Assembly: GCF_028372415.1 (NCBI RefSeq)
Contig: NC_092875.1
Span: forward strand, 148,887,356 to 148,951,355
Reading direction: 5' to 3'
Length of the DNA stretch: 64,000 bases
Origin: Notamacropus eugenii
Taxonomy: Eukaryota; Chordata; Mammalia; Diprotodontia; Macropodidae
This document shows positions 22,617 through 33,130 of the stretch, piece by piece. A program made the position numbers and the translations under genes. The notes below the pieces were generated by a model. It was given only the letters and a program-made list of their open reading frames with translations, searched no databases and was not told where the DNA came from. The stretch's first letter is position 1; the number at the start of each line of letters is the position of its first letter.

Positions 22617-23196
22617 TGTTGAGATTCAGAGGTGTTTGGGACCCCAAAATACTGACACACCAGGCCCTGCCTGAATGAATTCGACTCAAGTCTTCTTTCA
22701 GCCAAAGAAAAACTAAGTTTATTTAGGATCCACCATACTGGCCAGACTTGTAAGAAATCTGAGCATTTGTGACACTTGTATTGCAGGCCAGATAAAATCT
22801 GAGCTAGACTGAATCTGAGCATTTTCATGGAGGCAAGATGGATCTTATATACAGAAAGACTGTGGGAGAGTCAAGTAGTCTGGGGTAACTAGAGGAGGGG
22901 TTTAGGGAGGGTCTTGATGGGAGTGCCCAGTAGCTGAGGTGACTAGAAGTCAGACTAGGAACCAAGAAATGGGATTTGGATGGGTTCAAGGGTGGGAAGG
23001 GAGGCAATTTGCAGGTAACGAACTGTGGAGGGCTAGGCTAGGTTAAAGGTAACAGATTTGGGTATGAAAAATCCAAATCAAGTGGGAAGATTCAAGGAGA
23101 GTTCAAGGTTGGGTTTGCCAAGTCCTATGGACAAGTGGGACTCAAATTCTTTTGAGATAAGAGGTGAAGATCTAGGCTTGGGCCTGTACCCCATCA
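22617..23196 (-). mobile_element. Solo LTR, ERV1-like, minus strand
   Basis: A 580-bp LTR with TG...CA ends. On the minus strand it has a TATA box (complement of 22844-22854, CTGTATATAAG) and an AATAAA (complement of 22718-22723). The flanks AAGG and TAGG fit a 4-base duplication with one mismatch. Same family as the plus-strand LTR at 23622, with shared U5 text around 'gaaagaaggcttga'. No internal region; fossil. Confidence 0.7.
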
Positions 23197-23621
23197 TAGG
23201 GATCAATCAACAAGCATTTATATTATGTACCAGGTACTGTGTTAGTTATTAGTGTTGCAAAGATTTTAAAAAATAGTCCCTACCCTCAAGGAGAAATAAC
23301 GTCTGGGCTGGGGGTGGGGATCAGGAAAGGTTTCTTGCTGAATTGTACTTGAACTGAGTCATGAAAGAAATTTGGAATCTTAAGAGGTAAAGGTGAAAAA
23401 GAATGAATTTCTGGTGTGGGTAGAGCCGCAAAGAGGGGAGAGAGTGTCCTGTGTGAAAATCAATGAAAAGGTCAGTGTCACTGGATGCCAGAGAACATGG
23501 AGTGGAGTAATGTGTAATAATATTGAAAAGGTAGGTTGAGGTCAGGTTATAAAGAGCTTTGAAGGTCAAGCAGTGGAAATGATAAGAAAGCTCTGGAGGT
23601 TATTGAGTAGGAAAGTGACAA

Positions 23622-24122
23622 TGATAGGGTACAGACTCTGGGAACCTCCTCGATGTCCCCTTGAATCTTCTCACTTAATCTGGCTTTTCATATGCAAATG
23701 TGTTACTCTTAACCTAGCCAGACCCTCAATTGTCTGATATCTCCTGATTGCCTCCAGCTCTTTTCCACCCTTGATCAGTCACCCCACTTCCATTAAGATC
23801 CTCCTTGAACTCTTTCTCAAGACCTCCCTAACTCCCTCCTCCTATAACCCCAGACTTCTAGAACACCCCAGATCCCTCCCATACTCTCTGTATATAAGTT
23901 CCATCTCACCTCCATGAAGGTGCTCAGATTTAATCTAGCTCCGATTCTATCTGGTCTGCTTGTAAGCATCTCAAATTGGGAGGCTTCTTAGGAGTCAACC
24001 CAATATGATGAATCTTTAATAAACTTTGTTTTACTTTGGCTGAAAGAAGGCTTGAATTGAATTCATTTGGCAGGACCCAGTGTGTCAGTATTTAGGGGTC
24101 CCTAGTACCCCAAACCTCACCA
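23622..24122 (+). mobile_element. Solo LTR, ERV1-like, plus strand
   Basis: A 501-bp LTR runs from TGATAGG to CACCA, with a TATA box at 23888-23898 and AATAAA at 24018-24023. It is inserted in the L2 copy. The family matches the minus-strand LTR at 22617, so the two stand in inverted orientation 425 bases apart. No internal region; fossil. Confidence 0.7.
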
Positions 24123-24538
24123 ACTTGATCTGACCTTACTTTAGAAAATCACTTTCACAAACTGCATGGAAGATAGCCTTGCGGAAGGGAAGAGGAGGCA
24201 AGGAAAGCTATTAAGAAGCTGCTGTAATGGTCTAGTGAAGAAGTAATGAAGGTTTGATAGAATGAAGATTGTATGAGTGGAGAAAATACCCATGTGAAAG
24301 AAGTGAAGGTAAAAATGACAAGTTTAGGCAACTGAAAGGCTATAGGGTAGAAGAGAGTGAAAAGTCCAGGATAAAATACCATGGGCATGATGCTGGAAGA
24401 CTGAAAGAATGGTAGTACTGATGGTGCAATGGGACCTGGACCCCAAAAAGCCCCTTGAACTTTCCCACACTGGCATTTTGCCTAAGGCATTAGGTCCATC
24501 CCAGTCAGCCTAGATACTCAATAATCCTTTTAACTGTC

Positions 24539-26862
24539 CTTCTGAAGCTACACTGGCTCTCAGGTAGATGACCATCTTCCAGGTGAAGGATCAGCCTATT
24601 AAGGAGGACTCTAGCAAGAATTTTGCCAGCAATGACTAAGAGAGACCCCCCCCCCCCCCCCCCGATTGTCACAGGGCAATCTATTCTCTTTACCTTTATA
24701 GAGATGGACAATGGAGCCATTTTTGAACTCCTGGGGGACAACCTCCTCTTGCCATATAACCTGGAAGATTTCAGTCGGTTTTTGTATGAGCAATGGTCCC
24801 CCTGCCTTGTAAATCTCAGCTGGAATAGAATCAGCACCAGTTTGCCATATGAAAGGAGCCTAATGATCCTCAAAACCTCTTCTTCAGTTGGAAGTTCAGC
24901 TAAGGAGGGATTGACTTCAACCTGAGGTAAATGATCAATGGCCTCAGCATTGATTGATGATGGTCTGCTGAGAACCCTATGGAAGTGTTCAGCCTATCTC
25001 TCTAGGATCATGTCCTTATCACTAGTCAATGTGGATCTGTAAGCACTGAGTAGTTGTGATGCACCATAGGTTTTTGGTCCATAAATAGCTTTCAGGGAAT
25101 CATAAAAGCACTTTGGATTGTTACTATCAGCATAAAACTGAATTTCATCAGCTTTCTTACTGAGCCAGGAATCCTGCATCTCTCTAAGCTTTGATTGTAC
25201 TTTGCTTTTGATGGAATTAAATGCTGCCTTCTTAGAAGTGGATGAACAATCCTGCTGGTAAATCCTGTGGAGTTCTCATTTTTTGTTTAGCAGCTTCTTA
25301 ATTTTGCCATCATTTTCATCAAACCAGTGTTGGTGTTTGTGAGTGTTCTGACCCAGATGAGCAAATGTAGTGCTGTATACCAAATCTCTGAAAGATGCCT
25401 ACTCCTTTTCTGCTCCACTGTTTCCAACTATGTGCTGGCTCAACTTTCCCTCCAAGTTAGCAACAAACTGTTCATGCTCAGAGAAGGAACAGTTGATATG
25501 GTGTTTGCTGCCTGACAACTCCAGGAGAAATGCCAGGAGCAGAACAGAGGTCTGTATATAACGTTTGTAGAGCTTACCAAGGTCTTTGACACTGTTAGTC
25601 ATGAGGGCTTACGGAAAATTATGTCAAAATTTGGTTGCCTGGAGAAGTTCATTAATATTGTATGTCAATTTCATGATGGCATGTTTGCCAGGCTTCTGGA
25701 TAGTGGACAATGCTGTTGTGCCTTCCCAGGCACCAATGGAGTGAAACAGGGCTGCGTGCTTGCTCCCATGCTTTTTAGCATGATGTTTTCAGCCATGTTG
25801 TCAATGCTTTCAACAGCATCAAGGTCAACTACTGTACTGATGGTAAGTTCTTCAATTTGGAAAGGCTACAAGCCAAGACCAAAGTGGAGGGAGTATTGGT
25901 GTATGATTTTCCGTTTGCAGATGACAGTGCACTCAATGCAGCCTCTGAAGCTGAGATGCAACAAAGTATGGATCAATTCTCTGCTGCTTGCGCTATTTTT
26001 GGCCTAATAATTAACACCAAGAAAACATAGGTGCTCCGTCAGCCACCACCACACCATCCATACGTGGAACCATTGGTTACAACAAATGGAGAAGTTTTGA
26101 ATGTTGTGGATAAGGTGACAACGAGGTTGATGCATGCATTGCCAGAGCTAGCTCAGTGTTTGGGAGGCTCTGACGAAAAGTTTGGGAGAGAAGAGGTATT
26201 AGACTGACTACACTGTGCTAACCTCATTGCTGTAGGCCTGTGAAACATGGACAGTCTACTAGTGCCATGCCAGGAAACTGAATCGCTTCCATTTGAACTG
26301 TCTTAGGAAGATTCTGAGGATCTCCTGGCAGAATAAGGTACCAGACACTGAAGTCCTTGCTCAAGCTGAACTGCCAAGCATTCAAACTATGCTTCAGAGA
26401 ATGGGACTCCGATGGGCTGGCCATGTTGTTTGAATGCAAAATGTACACTTGCCAAAAAGATTATTTTGTGGAGAACTCGCATGGGCCAGGTGATCACATG
26501 GTAGCTAGAAGAAGTGATATATGGACACTCTCAAGGATTCTCTCAAGAACTTTGGATTTGATTGAGGGACATGGGGGACACTGGCACAGGACTACTCAGC
26601 ATGGCATGCCCACTTCAGAAAAGGTGCTATGCTGTATGAGCAAAACAGAATTGAGACAGCACAAAGTAAATGCAGGATGCACAAATTTGGGATATCTACC
26701 CCAAATAGTCATACAGACTATCTGTGCCCAACCTGTGGTAGAGCATGCTGAGCTAGCTCGTATTGGTCTGATCAGCCACAGTTGGACACACTGAAATTCC
26801 ACTTTATCATGGTGATGTCATTTTGGTCCTCTTTGAGAGTGAAGGACAAGAACCATTAACCA
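24539..26862 (+). mobile_element. RTE-clade LINE with 5' inversion
   Basis: A 2.3-kb 5'-truncated copy of an RTE-clade non-LTR retrotransposon. The part at 24539-25480 is inverted. Read on the minus strand it gives the endonuclease-RT linker (KADEIQFYADSNNPKCFYD) and early RT (ARVLLNRLILHLEDGHLPE). The part from 25481 to 26862 is in sense: TVDMVFAA, then NGVKQGCVLAPMLFSMMF, then the catalytic FADD at 25914-25925, then the C-terminal zinc-finger-like region and a 3' tail. In the family these two parts are continuous (SQCGFRR next to GTIDMVFAA), so they abut at one point with opposite polarity. It is flanked by a 9-base duplication TTAACTGTC (24530-24538 and 26863-26871). Stops and frameshifts occur throughout; it is inactive. 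Confidence 0.85.
24646..24663. repeat. Poly(C) tract of 18 inside the RTE
   Basis: Pure C run. On the coding (minus) strand it expands a glycine codon region just before the conserved SLLVIAGK motif. Confidence 0.95.
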
Positions 26863-27238
26863 TTAACTGTCTGTTCACTGTGGCTCTCCTTTCATTGTCT
26901 GCCCCTGGCCCACCCCTGGGTGGCTACTTGCGAGTCCTTAATCCCATCCAGATTTTCTCGGTCTTTTTTTTGTATATAAGTATCAATGCCATCCTCAGAT
27001 TTACTAGGAATCTTGCCTGCCCTACTGGTGTTATGATAAAACCTTGCTACTTTGACTGAAAGAAGGCTTGAGTGGCTGAATTCTTTAGAGGCAGACTTAT
27101 TCTGTACCCTTACATTTTGGGGTTCCCGGAACCCCAAATCACCACAGTACCTTTGCAAGAACAAGAGAAATTTAGTAGAGAGTGGTTTGGGGGTGGGTGG
27201 GCTGGATAGATAATGAGTTCTCTGTTGTGTAGATGGAT

Positions 27239-27405
27239 TTTAAGATCACAGGATAATAGAAGGGACTCTGAAGACTACAGAGTCCAACTTCCTCATTTTA
27301 CAGATGAAAAAATTCTCAACAAGGTTTATGTGATTTCCTCAAAGTCACAAACCTTGTATCTGAGGCTGGACTCAAATTTAGATCTTCTTAACTCCAGTGT
27401 ACCTA
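27239..27405 (-). repeat. THER/MIR3-type CORE-SINE
   Basis: Contains 'cctcattttacagatgaaa', 'ggctggactcaaatttag' and the head motif 'aggataatagaagggact'. Confidence 0.6.
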
Positions 27406-28262
27406 AATGCCTAAAGGAAACATTTTCCTTTCTACAAGATGCTTAGTTGACAGGACATTCAGTGTGAAATGCACAAGAAGTATTTGGTGATATAGGACTG
27501 GAGCCCCGGAAAGAAACTAGTTGCTTCACCCTGTAGGAGGAAAAAATGCATTTTTACGCACTTGGAATATGTTTTTTTTTTTTTTGTGTGGACAGAGAAA
27601 AAACATGGTCCACACAAGAAAAGAGAAAAAAATGGGAGAAGGCAAGAGCACGTTTTTTCTCCTCCTTTAGTCTTTTCATTGCCTCAGTAGGGGTAGCTCA
27701 GTTAGCAGAGAAATGTTATCTTGGGAAGCCTATTGGGGGAATATTCTATTTGATTTTCCCTGGGGGCCAATGAGCTTTGTCACACCCCATCAACTGGTAG
27801 CCAATTCATCAGGAAGCCTCATAGACACATGGTTCATGAGAAGTTTACAAAGGGAGACACTTCCTCCTTTGAGGAATAAATAACTTCAGTTTCTTTTACT
27901 TCTATTTGTGGAGACTGAATTTTTCCTGAATTTGAAGAAAGCTTCTGGGTGGCTGTTGTTGTCAGAACCACTTCAAGTGGCAGAATGTAAAAGGTAAATG
28001 CCAAATGGCAGGCTTTTCCATTTAAATCACCTTCACTCTGTTTCCTGATAGATTTCAAGAGCACATTTTAACGACTGCATTATTCTTTGAATGTGTCAGA
28101 AAACCAGGTAACCTTAGAGAGAGAGATGCCTAGGCAAGGGATATTTGCCCCAAAATAGCAACTAAGAAACAAGGATGAGGCTCTGAGGAGGCAATGAGGC
28201 CAGCTTTCCTGTTGTGCATAGTCAGTTGGGAAGCATTTATCAAATTCTCATTATTTGGTAGG
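27406..28262. other. Unassigned stretch
   Basis: No repeat or exon recognised. Confidence 0.45.
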
Positions 28263-28264
28263 AA

Positions 28265-28505
28265 TTGTTATTGTTGTTTGTACTTTATTCTAGAAGAAGA
28301 CCAATGACATCAAGAAGGTGATATCTTGACTTGCAAATGAATTGGATTTAAGTGAGGCAGGGATGTGCAAGTCTCCTGCCTCATTCTTCTAGAGCTATCT
28401 GCTTCCAGTGGCTAGACATAGATCAGAACCACTGGATATAGCCCCCTGATGCAGTCGGAGACACTGGCCTTTTGAAGCCAAGGTCTTTTTCCCAGGTCTG
28501 TCTGT
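28265..28505 (-). mobile_element. RTE-tailed SINE fragment
   Basis: Resembles the minus-strand RTE-like tail at 12505-12690 ('agaagaccaatgacatc', 'gacttgcaaatgaattgg', 'gtgaggcagggatgtgc') and lacks a clear tRNA head. Confidence 0.55.
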
Positions 28506-28985
28506 CTGAGGCGACACCCATTCAGTGATTAAGGATAAGTAAGAAATGAGGCAAAAAATGGCCTCTTTTACCTAATTAAAAAAATTGATCTAGGAGGGGA
28601 AGACCCTCAGGGTTTCTGACCAGCACAGAAACAATTGCTATTTACAGTCTCTTTGAGACAACAAAATCCAAATAATGACCAACTTGGGCTTGGATTAGGG
28701 CCCATTATTGGCCAAACAGTGAGAGTCAGAGTGATTTGGGTTTAAGGTATAGTCAAGTAGATCCATTTGAAATCTCAATGGTTTTATTAATTCCTGGTTT
28801 TCCAGAGCTCTATTTCAAGAAATTTATATTCCTTGTAAGGTCTTCCTGAGGTTTCAGTTTTTCTGAGGTAATAGCCATTCAGTGATTTAAGGTTGTATAA
28901 GAAATGAATTGAAAGATGACCTCATTTGCATATTCAAAAAATAAAAATCAATTTGGGAGGGAAAGACTTCAAGGTTTCTTGCTAG
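28506..28985. repeat. 357-bp direct repeat, possible old LTR piece
   Basis: 28506-28624 and 28863-28985 are diverged copies of one segment ('ccattcagtgatt' at 28518 and 28875, then 'aagaaatga' and 'gggagggaaagac'-like text). The spacer shows no coding. It could be part of a marsupial LTR family or a local tandem duplication. Confidence 0.55.
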
Positions 28986-28994
28986 GAATATAAA

Positions 28995-29308
28995 GGAAGG
29001 CAAACATCATTCTCTGCCTTCAAAGAGCATCTATTATAATGGAAGAAATGTAAATAATTAGGTACATGCAAGCTATCTACAAAGTAAATGAAAGGTAATC
29101 TATAAGGGGAAGGCATGGAGGAGGGCACTGGGAAACACCTCTTGTAGAAGGTGGGATTTGAGTTGAGCCTTGAAGAAAGCCAGGGAAAGGAAGAAGCAGA
29201 GACGAGTGGACATTCCATTCATGAAGGTAGCCAGATCAAAGAAACAGGAGATGACATATCCTGTTGAAGGAAGGAAGTAAGCAAGCTGCATAATCCAGTG
29301 CAGTGGTT
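28995..29308 (-). repeat. L2 LINE, antisense
   Basis: Contains 'ctcttgtagaaggtgggatt', 'gagccttgaagaaagccagg' and 'gtggacattccattcatg'. Confidence 0.65.
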
Positions 29309-29985
29309 TGATGTTAGGGTGTCTGATGAGGTACTTGGGTGCCTGTGCTTGGACCCCAACATCACATTTCTTCCTAGCTTCAAAGCACTATTCCCAATCA
29401 TTTTTCCCCAGCCCAGGGACACTATACTTAGCAATAATTCATGAGTGGGTTCCAGTAAGACAAACTACCTTTCCCCACAATTACTCATGAGTAGACCCCA
29501 GTAAAACAACCTATTTTCCCCATCACAAGAACAAACTGACCTCTGAAGATGATAATTCTCTTGTAAAGACAGGATTATCTTGTAACCACAAAATTATCAT
29601 GTATTGATTCCCAAAGTTATCATATTCAATAGAGAGGTCAAGCTATAGGCATCAACTCTCACAGCTATCTTGTTACAGACATAACAGACCAAAAATACAC
29701 CCCTGAAAAACCCCTTCCCCTGGTTTACTGTGGTGAATGATGCAAGCGATGAAGGTTGTAAGTTATCACCTAATCAGCATATCTGCCAGATAATCCACTA
29801 TTTTTCCTATATAAGCTGTAGTATAATTTCTGTTAAGTGGCAACCTAAGGAGCTCTGCCTGCCATATTGGTATTAAAATAAACCTTTCTGCCTTGACTTG
29901 AAGAATGCTTGAGTCTGTAAATTCATTCCAGGTGATGCTGTTCAGTACTCCAGTCTTTGGGGGGGGGGTCCCTGAATCTCTCAAG
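29309..29985 (+). mobile_element. Solo LTR, ERV1-like
   Basis: TATA box TATATAAG at 29808-29815 and AATAAA at 29877-29882, spaced as in an LTR. U5 text 'cttgacttgaagaatgcttg' is related to the LTRs at 22-27 kb. The outer ends are approximate. No internal region; fossil. Confidence 0.6.
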
Positions 29986-30305
29986 CTGGATCATGTCCTT
30001 TAGGTCTGGGCCCTCATCTCCTTCAGGTGCCCAGAACCCTCAATCTGCTTAATGACTAATCAGTGTTACCCCCTGCTGTGTATGAGACTTGTGGGTGATG
30101 CTAGAGATCTTTTCTTCACCCCCATTCCCATCAAAAATTTCCTGAACAGTCTACTCTGAGTGTTCCCACCAGGCCACACTGACCCAACAATACAATTTTA
30201 GAAGGGATGTTAATGGATAAGATTGTATTTTGGCTCCCCAGCTTTGCACTTAAACCAGCATCTTCAAGGCCACCACCCAAAGGACCAGAGTGTGGGAATT
30301 TTGGC
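29986..30305. other. Unassigned stretch
   Basis: Nothing recognised. May include more of the flanking LTR. Confidence 0.35.
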
Positions 30306-30309
30306 ACTT

Positions 30310-31245
30310 GGCCATTCAGCTAAATTCAATAATCACCTAGTAAGAGCAAAGTATATAGTAAAGGTACCAAGATAGAACAGCCTGTCCTCAAGAAGTTTAT
30401 ATTCTGTTGGGGAGAGAGAGAATTAAGCACTTAAATAGATAAATGAACACAAGATAATTTGAGGAAAAAGGACTCACTAAGGACTTGGGGGATCAGGAAA
30501 GGTTTCTCTAAAGAGGTGACACAATCCAGGCCTTGTAGTAAGCCAAGAGCCCAGGCTGAAGAGGGGGTCTGTTTCAGGGAGAGAGATTGGTGTGAGAAGG
30601 CTGGCTCTTGTAACCAGAGCAACACACTGTGGGGGTGGGGGTGGGGGAATGTGATTGAGGATTTACCAACCAAACATCATTAGTGTCCATTCTCCAGCAG
30701 AGGGTGTCACAGGATATGAATCCTACCAGCATGCTATTGAATTCTCCCAGCTGAACAATGGAAAGAGGACCATGGCTACCAATAGGGTTACATTGAAAAC
30801 TTCCAGATCCTAAGGAGTTCATCTGTCAACCTCTCAAACATTTAAACATATAGATATATACTTATCCCATTGGATTGTAAGCTCCTTGAGGGCAGGGAAT
30901 GTCTTTTGCTTCTTTTTGTATCCCCAACACTTTGCACAATGTCTGGTACATAGTAGACACTTAATAAATGTCTATTGGGTAAATTCATGAGTGAAAGTAG
31001 GTCATCATCTGTAGGGGAAGGCAATGTCAGCACCCTAGGTTGGTGCCCCAATTGCCCTTCCATAATTACAGCGCTGAGAAGCCAGTGCAGAGAAAAAGTA
31101 AGTAGGACAGTTTGCCTGGAACATGAAGCATGATAGAATGCACAAAAGCAGTGACATGTATTAAGGATCAAATGAGATACCACATGGGAAATGCTTTGCA
31201 AACCTTGAAGCACTATATAAATGCTAGCTATTATTATTAAGCTTG
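30310..31245. repeat. L2 and MIR fragments
   Basis: 30310-30560 is antisense L2 ('cctgtcctcaagaagttt', 'atcaggaaaggtttctc'). 30865-30990 is a sense L2 terminus ('attgtaagctccttgaggg', 'agacacttaataaatgtc'). 31130-31245 is a plus-strand CORE-SINE tail ('atgctagctattattatt'). Confidence 0.6.
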
Positions 31246-31249
31246 GAAA

Positions 31250-31810
31250 GGCAGGGTGGAGCTAGATTTTGATCAGCTTTAAATGTCAGAGGAACTTGTA
31301 TGCCAGTTATAGGGAGCTGAGTGACATGATCAGGATGTTATTGGATGATAACTTTGGCAGTTGTGTGGAAGAACTGGAAAGGGTAAAGATTGAAAAGAGG
31401 ATTACAAATCAATTGCAATAGCTCAAGGGAGAGGCGATGGTATCTGAATTAAGGCAGTGACCATGGGAGTAGAGGGTAGGGGTACATGGTGAAGATATTG
31501 TGGAGGAAAGATTGAAGGAACTTGGTGACTTGGAAAAGGAGGTAGTGAGAAGGAGAAAAAAAGGATGACTCTAGGGTGAATGAAAGGATTAGGAGTATTT
31601 TTGATAGAAATAGGGAAGTTTGGAAGAGAGGCATACTAATGAATTCTATTTCCAGCATGTGGAGTTTGAGATGCTTACTGGATGTCTAGTTAGAGATGTC
31701 CAATAGGCAATTGGGGATGTGAGACCCGAGCTCAGGAAGGAGATTAAGACTGGATATACAGATTTGAAAGTCACCTGCATAGAAATAATATTGATCTCAT
31801 GGGAGAGGAG
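31250..31810 (-). repeat. L2 LINE, antisense
   Basis: Contains 'ggagctgagtgacatgatca', 'tggagtttgagatgcttac' and 'aggcaattggggatgtgag', in L2 order. Confidence 0.65.
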
Positions 31811-31844
31811 GAGACCAGGAAAAATGAGAAAGTCTAGATAAAGG

Positions 31845-32028
31845 GTTCATAACTTAGGGTTCATAACTGTGAACTTAAAGAACTGCATTTTAATGTAATT
31901 AATGTAATTGTTTTCCTTTGTAATGGCCTTTAACACCATTATTCTGAGAAAAGGTCCATAGGATTTCTCAGACTATCAAAGGAGTCCATGACCTCCTCCC
32001 ACAAAAAAAGTTAAGACTCTGGTTCACA
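31845..32028 (-). mobile_element. hAT-like miniature DNA transposon
   Basis: Same family as 4697-4850 but in the other orientation: 'aaagggttcataac', 'attgttttcctttgtaatgg', 'ggtccataggatttctcag' and 'aaaaaagttaagac'. Confidence 0.5.
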
Positions 32029-32059
32029 GAGAGAAGGGATGGTATCTTTTACTATAGAC

Positions 32060-32160
32060 AGCATATAGCGCTGGAAGAGATCTTAGAGCTCCTCACTTTA
32101 CAGACTTGGAAAACAGGCCCAGAGAGAGGAAATTATTTGCTCAAGGTCACACAGTAGCAC
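32060..32160 (-). repeat. THER/MIR3-type CORE-SINE
   Basis: Contains 'ctggaagagatcttagag' and 'gctcaaggtcacacagtag'. Confidence 0.55.
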
Positions 32161-32268
32161 CTGCCATTCCAATAAATATATGCATGAGCAAGGGTAGCAA
32201 ACTTTCCATGAGTATGATGATAAGAAATTGCGATGGCATTCTCCACATGCCGCAGGTACCCCCGAATT

Positions 32269-32276
32269 TCACGTGA
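32269..32276. promoter_or_regulatory. TCACGTGA E-box
   Basis: A perfect palindromic E-box of the kind bound by USF and MiT/TFE factors, at the upstream edge of the CpG island. Occupancy is inferred only from the motif. Confidence 0.4.
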
Positions 32277-32428
32277 TGCTAACTCAAGGCTGTCCCAGGG
32301 GAAACTTGTTATACTCCCCATCGAGGGGACCGTGACCACAGGAGAATTGACTTTCCAGTTCTCTGTTCTCGGGCCAGCCCCAACTCCATGTGGGGCCCTC
32401 AGCTCCCCGGTCTCCCGCCACTTCTCAC

Positions 32429-32626
32429 CCCGAGGGCCCCGGAACGCTTAGCGCATATCGCTACCGTGCGCCCAGCTGTCCCTCCGGACCCTCGGGCCAT
32501 GGCCATGCCACTCCCAGGCTGGGGCCCGGGATGTGGGCCTCTGTCGGCCACCTGAGAGCCAGAGCTGCTGGGTGAGGGTCTGCTTGGCTGCAGGGAGGGG
32601 GCCCCTGGAGCGCTTGCAGCGGCCAT
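32429..32626 (-). CDS. Candidate minus-strand first coding exon
   Basis: An ATG at 32626-32624 opens exactly 66 codons ending at a donor on the minus strand (GGG|GTGAGA), phase 0. The peptide begins MAAASAPGAPSLQPSRPSPS and includes a less biased stretch, GGTAGRTVAICAKRSGALG. The frame stays open upstream of the ATG and past the donor because the DNA is GC-rich, so openness is weak evidence. The start context is poor at position -3. If real, it belongs to a gene running left from this island. The competing plus-strand first exon uses the same DNA. Confidence 0.3.
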
Positions 32627-32724
32627 CGGGGGGAGGCGGGCGGGGGTAAGGCGCTGCTGCTGCCGCCACGCCGCCGCCGCCTCTCTCCGGGTGACACAGG
32701 CAGACTCCAGGAGCGACCGAGGCG
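32450..32724 (+). other. Candidate plus-strand non-coding first exon
   Basis: A consensus donor (GGCG|GTGAGTCG) lies at 32725 within the island, downstream of a GC-rich 5' UTR-like stretch. The short frames upstream (for example ATGGCCATGCCACTC at 32499) close quickly, so this would be a 5' UTR exon. The start position is a guess. It fits a gene running right through 33-64 kb, which looks intronic. Confidence 0.4.
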
Positions 32725-33130
32725 GTGAGTCGCAGCGTTTCCCTCTCCGCGTCTCCTCCTTGGTTCGAGCGCCTAGGCAGAGTTGCGGCTGGGGCGGGTC
32801 TGGCTGTTTTGGGGGTGGGGGGGGGGAAGGAGTGGAGGCAGCTGCCCCTGCTGTCCGGGGGTGTGCGAGTAGGGGACAAGCGCAGCACTTTCGAGGGGAC
32901 CCTGACACCCAGAGCCGCTTAGTCCGCAGCCACAATTGTGCACTCACTCTTTCCCCATATTTGGGGGGGAGCAGAAGAAAAAGAAGGGGAGTGGGTGTTG
33001 GCCAAGAGGGAGGAACTTCGGGGCGAGACGTGCAGAAGCGGAGGCAGGAGGGGAACCTAGTGCTCAGGGTCAGCTCTTGGGGCATAGCAGAGAGATCTCA
33101 AAGCCCCTGAAAAGTAGGAGTGCATCTCTC

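Larger units (their letters stand above)
24419..27146 (+). mobile_element. Solo LTR, ERV1-like, interrupted by an RTE LINE
   Basis: LTR sequence lies at 24419-24538 and 26872-27146, about 395 bp in total. A 4-base duplication GTAC (24415-24418 and 27147-27150) bounds it, with TG...CA ends. A TATA box lies near 26972-26980. Its U5 text resembles the two neighbouring LTRs. No internal viral region; fossil. Confidence 0.75.
23197..27238 (-). repeat. L2 LINE, antisense, interrupted twice
   Basis: L2 text runs at 23197-23621, 24123-24418 and 27147-27238, in the correct L2 order ('caacaagcatttatattatg'; 'gcaaggaaagctattaag'; 'agataatgagttctctg'). Two LTR insertions fill the gaps. Confidence 0.7.
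32230..33130. promoter_or_regulatory. CpG island promoter
   Basis: The only sustained GC- and CpG-rich block in the window. It contains a TCACGTGA E-box upstream, GC boxes ('gggaggcgggcggggg' near 32633-32648), a GCC/GCT-repeat 5' UTR-like stretch (32650-32685) and G-rich runs at about 32808-32827. There is no TATA box. Such islands mark the 5' ends of broadly expressed or developmental genes. Which strand is transcribed cannot be decided here; divergent transcription is possible. Confidence 0.8.

Noticed and set aside
22487-23007. Open frames of 113 and 60 codons on the minus strand
   Set aside because: They fall in L2 and LTR sequence and match no gene.
27684-27780. tRNA-like text 'ggggtagctcagttagcag'
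   Set aside because: It resembles a tRNA 5' end and A-box, but there is no B-box, acceptor stem partner or SINE body.
32399-33110. Long open frames in the CpG island (228 and 146 codons minus; 139 and 161 codons plus)
   Set aside because: GC-rich DNA has few stops, and the frames overlap on both strands with proline, glycine and arginine bias. Only the 66-codon part with a start and donor is kept as a weak candidate.
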